From JAKAGZ01 sp964412105 (GTDB lineage Bacteria; Bacteroidota; Ignavibacteria; Ignavibacteriales; Ignavibacteriaceae), in assembly GCA_964412105.1 (NCBI GenBank), contig CAYPNM010000016.1, positions 1-64,000 on the forward strand: 64,000 nt of DNA. The letters are read 5' to 3'. Shown here one piece after another: positions 63,885 to 64,000 of this stretch. The position numbers were made by a program, and so were the translations under genes. Under the pieces are notes generated by a model, which ran no database searches, was not told where the DNA came from, and worked only from the letters and a program-made list of their open reading frames with translations. Numbering within the stretch: the first letter of the stretch is position 1; every line of letters begins with the position of its first letter.

Positions 63885-64000
63885 TTAAATCAGGGCAATT
63901 TCAGATTTCTGCCATTTCTCTTTATCTAAACCTAAAACCGGTGCTAGTAATGTTGCCCTGCTGTTGAAAAATATCTGTCTCGGACTATCTGGACCAACAA
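63885..64000 (-). CDS. C-terminus of an unidentified gene running off the right edge
   Basis: On the minus strand one frame is open from the window end to a TAA at 63885-63887, giving 37 residues (VGPDSPRQIFFNSRATLLAP... ending SEIALI). The sequence looks protein-like, but the family cannot be told from so short a piece. Confidence 0.4.
   Translation of the reverse strand, partial: VGPDSPRQIFFNSRATLLAPVLGLDKEKWQKSEIALI

Noticed and set aside
43533..64000. Integrated mobile element carrying the redox region
   Set aside because: No integrase, transposase, tRNA or flanking att-like repeats were seen.

Overview
The window is AT-rich chromosomal DNA from a bacterium of the Ignavibacteria / Bacteroidota-Chlorobi side of the tree. 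The pointers are a secreted propeller protein ending in a type A type IX secretion sorting domain (NYPNPFNPST motif), a GWxTD-domain protein, NtrC-type two-component control of a MacA/MacB-like export locus, and the gene content of the redox region. This is inference from protein families; no rRNA or tRNA gene is present to confirm it. A run of 100 N at 41564-41663 shows that it is a scaffold from a draft assembly.

Layout. 0-4 kb: a T9SS cargo protein, a small protein, a lipoprotein and a frameshifted small gene. 4-18.6 kb, minus strand: an adaptor (HlyD type), one ABC ATPase and five consecutive large FtsX/MacB-type permeases. 18.9-21.6 kb, plus strand and divergent from these: the sigma-54 response regulator and histidine kinase likely to control them, with a candidate sigma-54 promoter and a palindromic enhancer in the shared intergenic region. 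21.7-30.6 kb: housekeeping genes (adk, ftsE, a methyltransferase, pdxA, a GWxTD protein, rho, folC, pyrD, pyrK). 30.7-36.8 kb: a DNA-damage-tolerance island. It is a translationally coupled operon of a DnaE polymerase split into two genes with the C-terminal half encoded first, a DUF72 protein and DNA polymerase IV, preceded by an SOS-box-like dyad and divergent from an SRAP/HMCES gene. 36.9-39.3 kb: PAP2 phosphatase, transglutaminase-like and DUF116 proteins. 39.3-42.2 kb: repeat-rich, gene-poor DNA with a candidate small RNA, a sigma-54-preceded unknown gene and an 11-bp tandem array broken by the assembly gap. 42.2-43.2 kb: a GH16 lipoprotein and a small membrane protein.

43.5-63.8 kb is the most unusual part: a redox / metal-cluster region. 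It holds DUF134, an octaheme cytochrome c, a ferritin-like protein, three YfhL-type ferredoxins, Mrp/NBP35 and CooC-like ATPases, a CGGC protein, three radical SAM proteins (two are paralogues), two NifX-family cofactor-binding proteins, a pyruvoyl arginine decarboxylase, an Fe-S/FAD old-yellow-enzyme fusion, an orphan cNMP sensor and two PAS-sigma-54 activators with a shared Cys motif. The make-up resembles the sigma-54-controlled ORP (orange protein) loci of sulfate reducers. A 16-bp dyad, GTTGC-N6-GCAAC, recurs four times at enhancer-like positions beside sigma-54-like promoters. The right part of the region shows duplication and decay: repeated modules, a metallo-beta-lactamase pseudogene next to evidence of an intact copy, and a deformylase gene frameshifted in a poly-A run.
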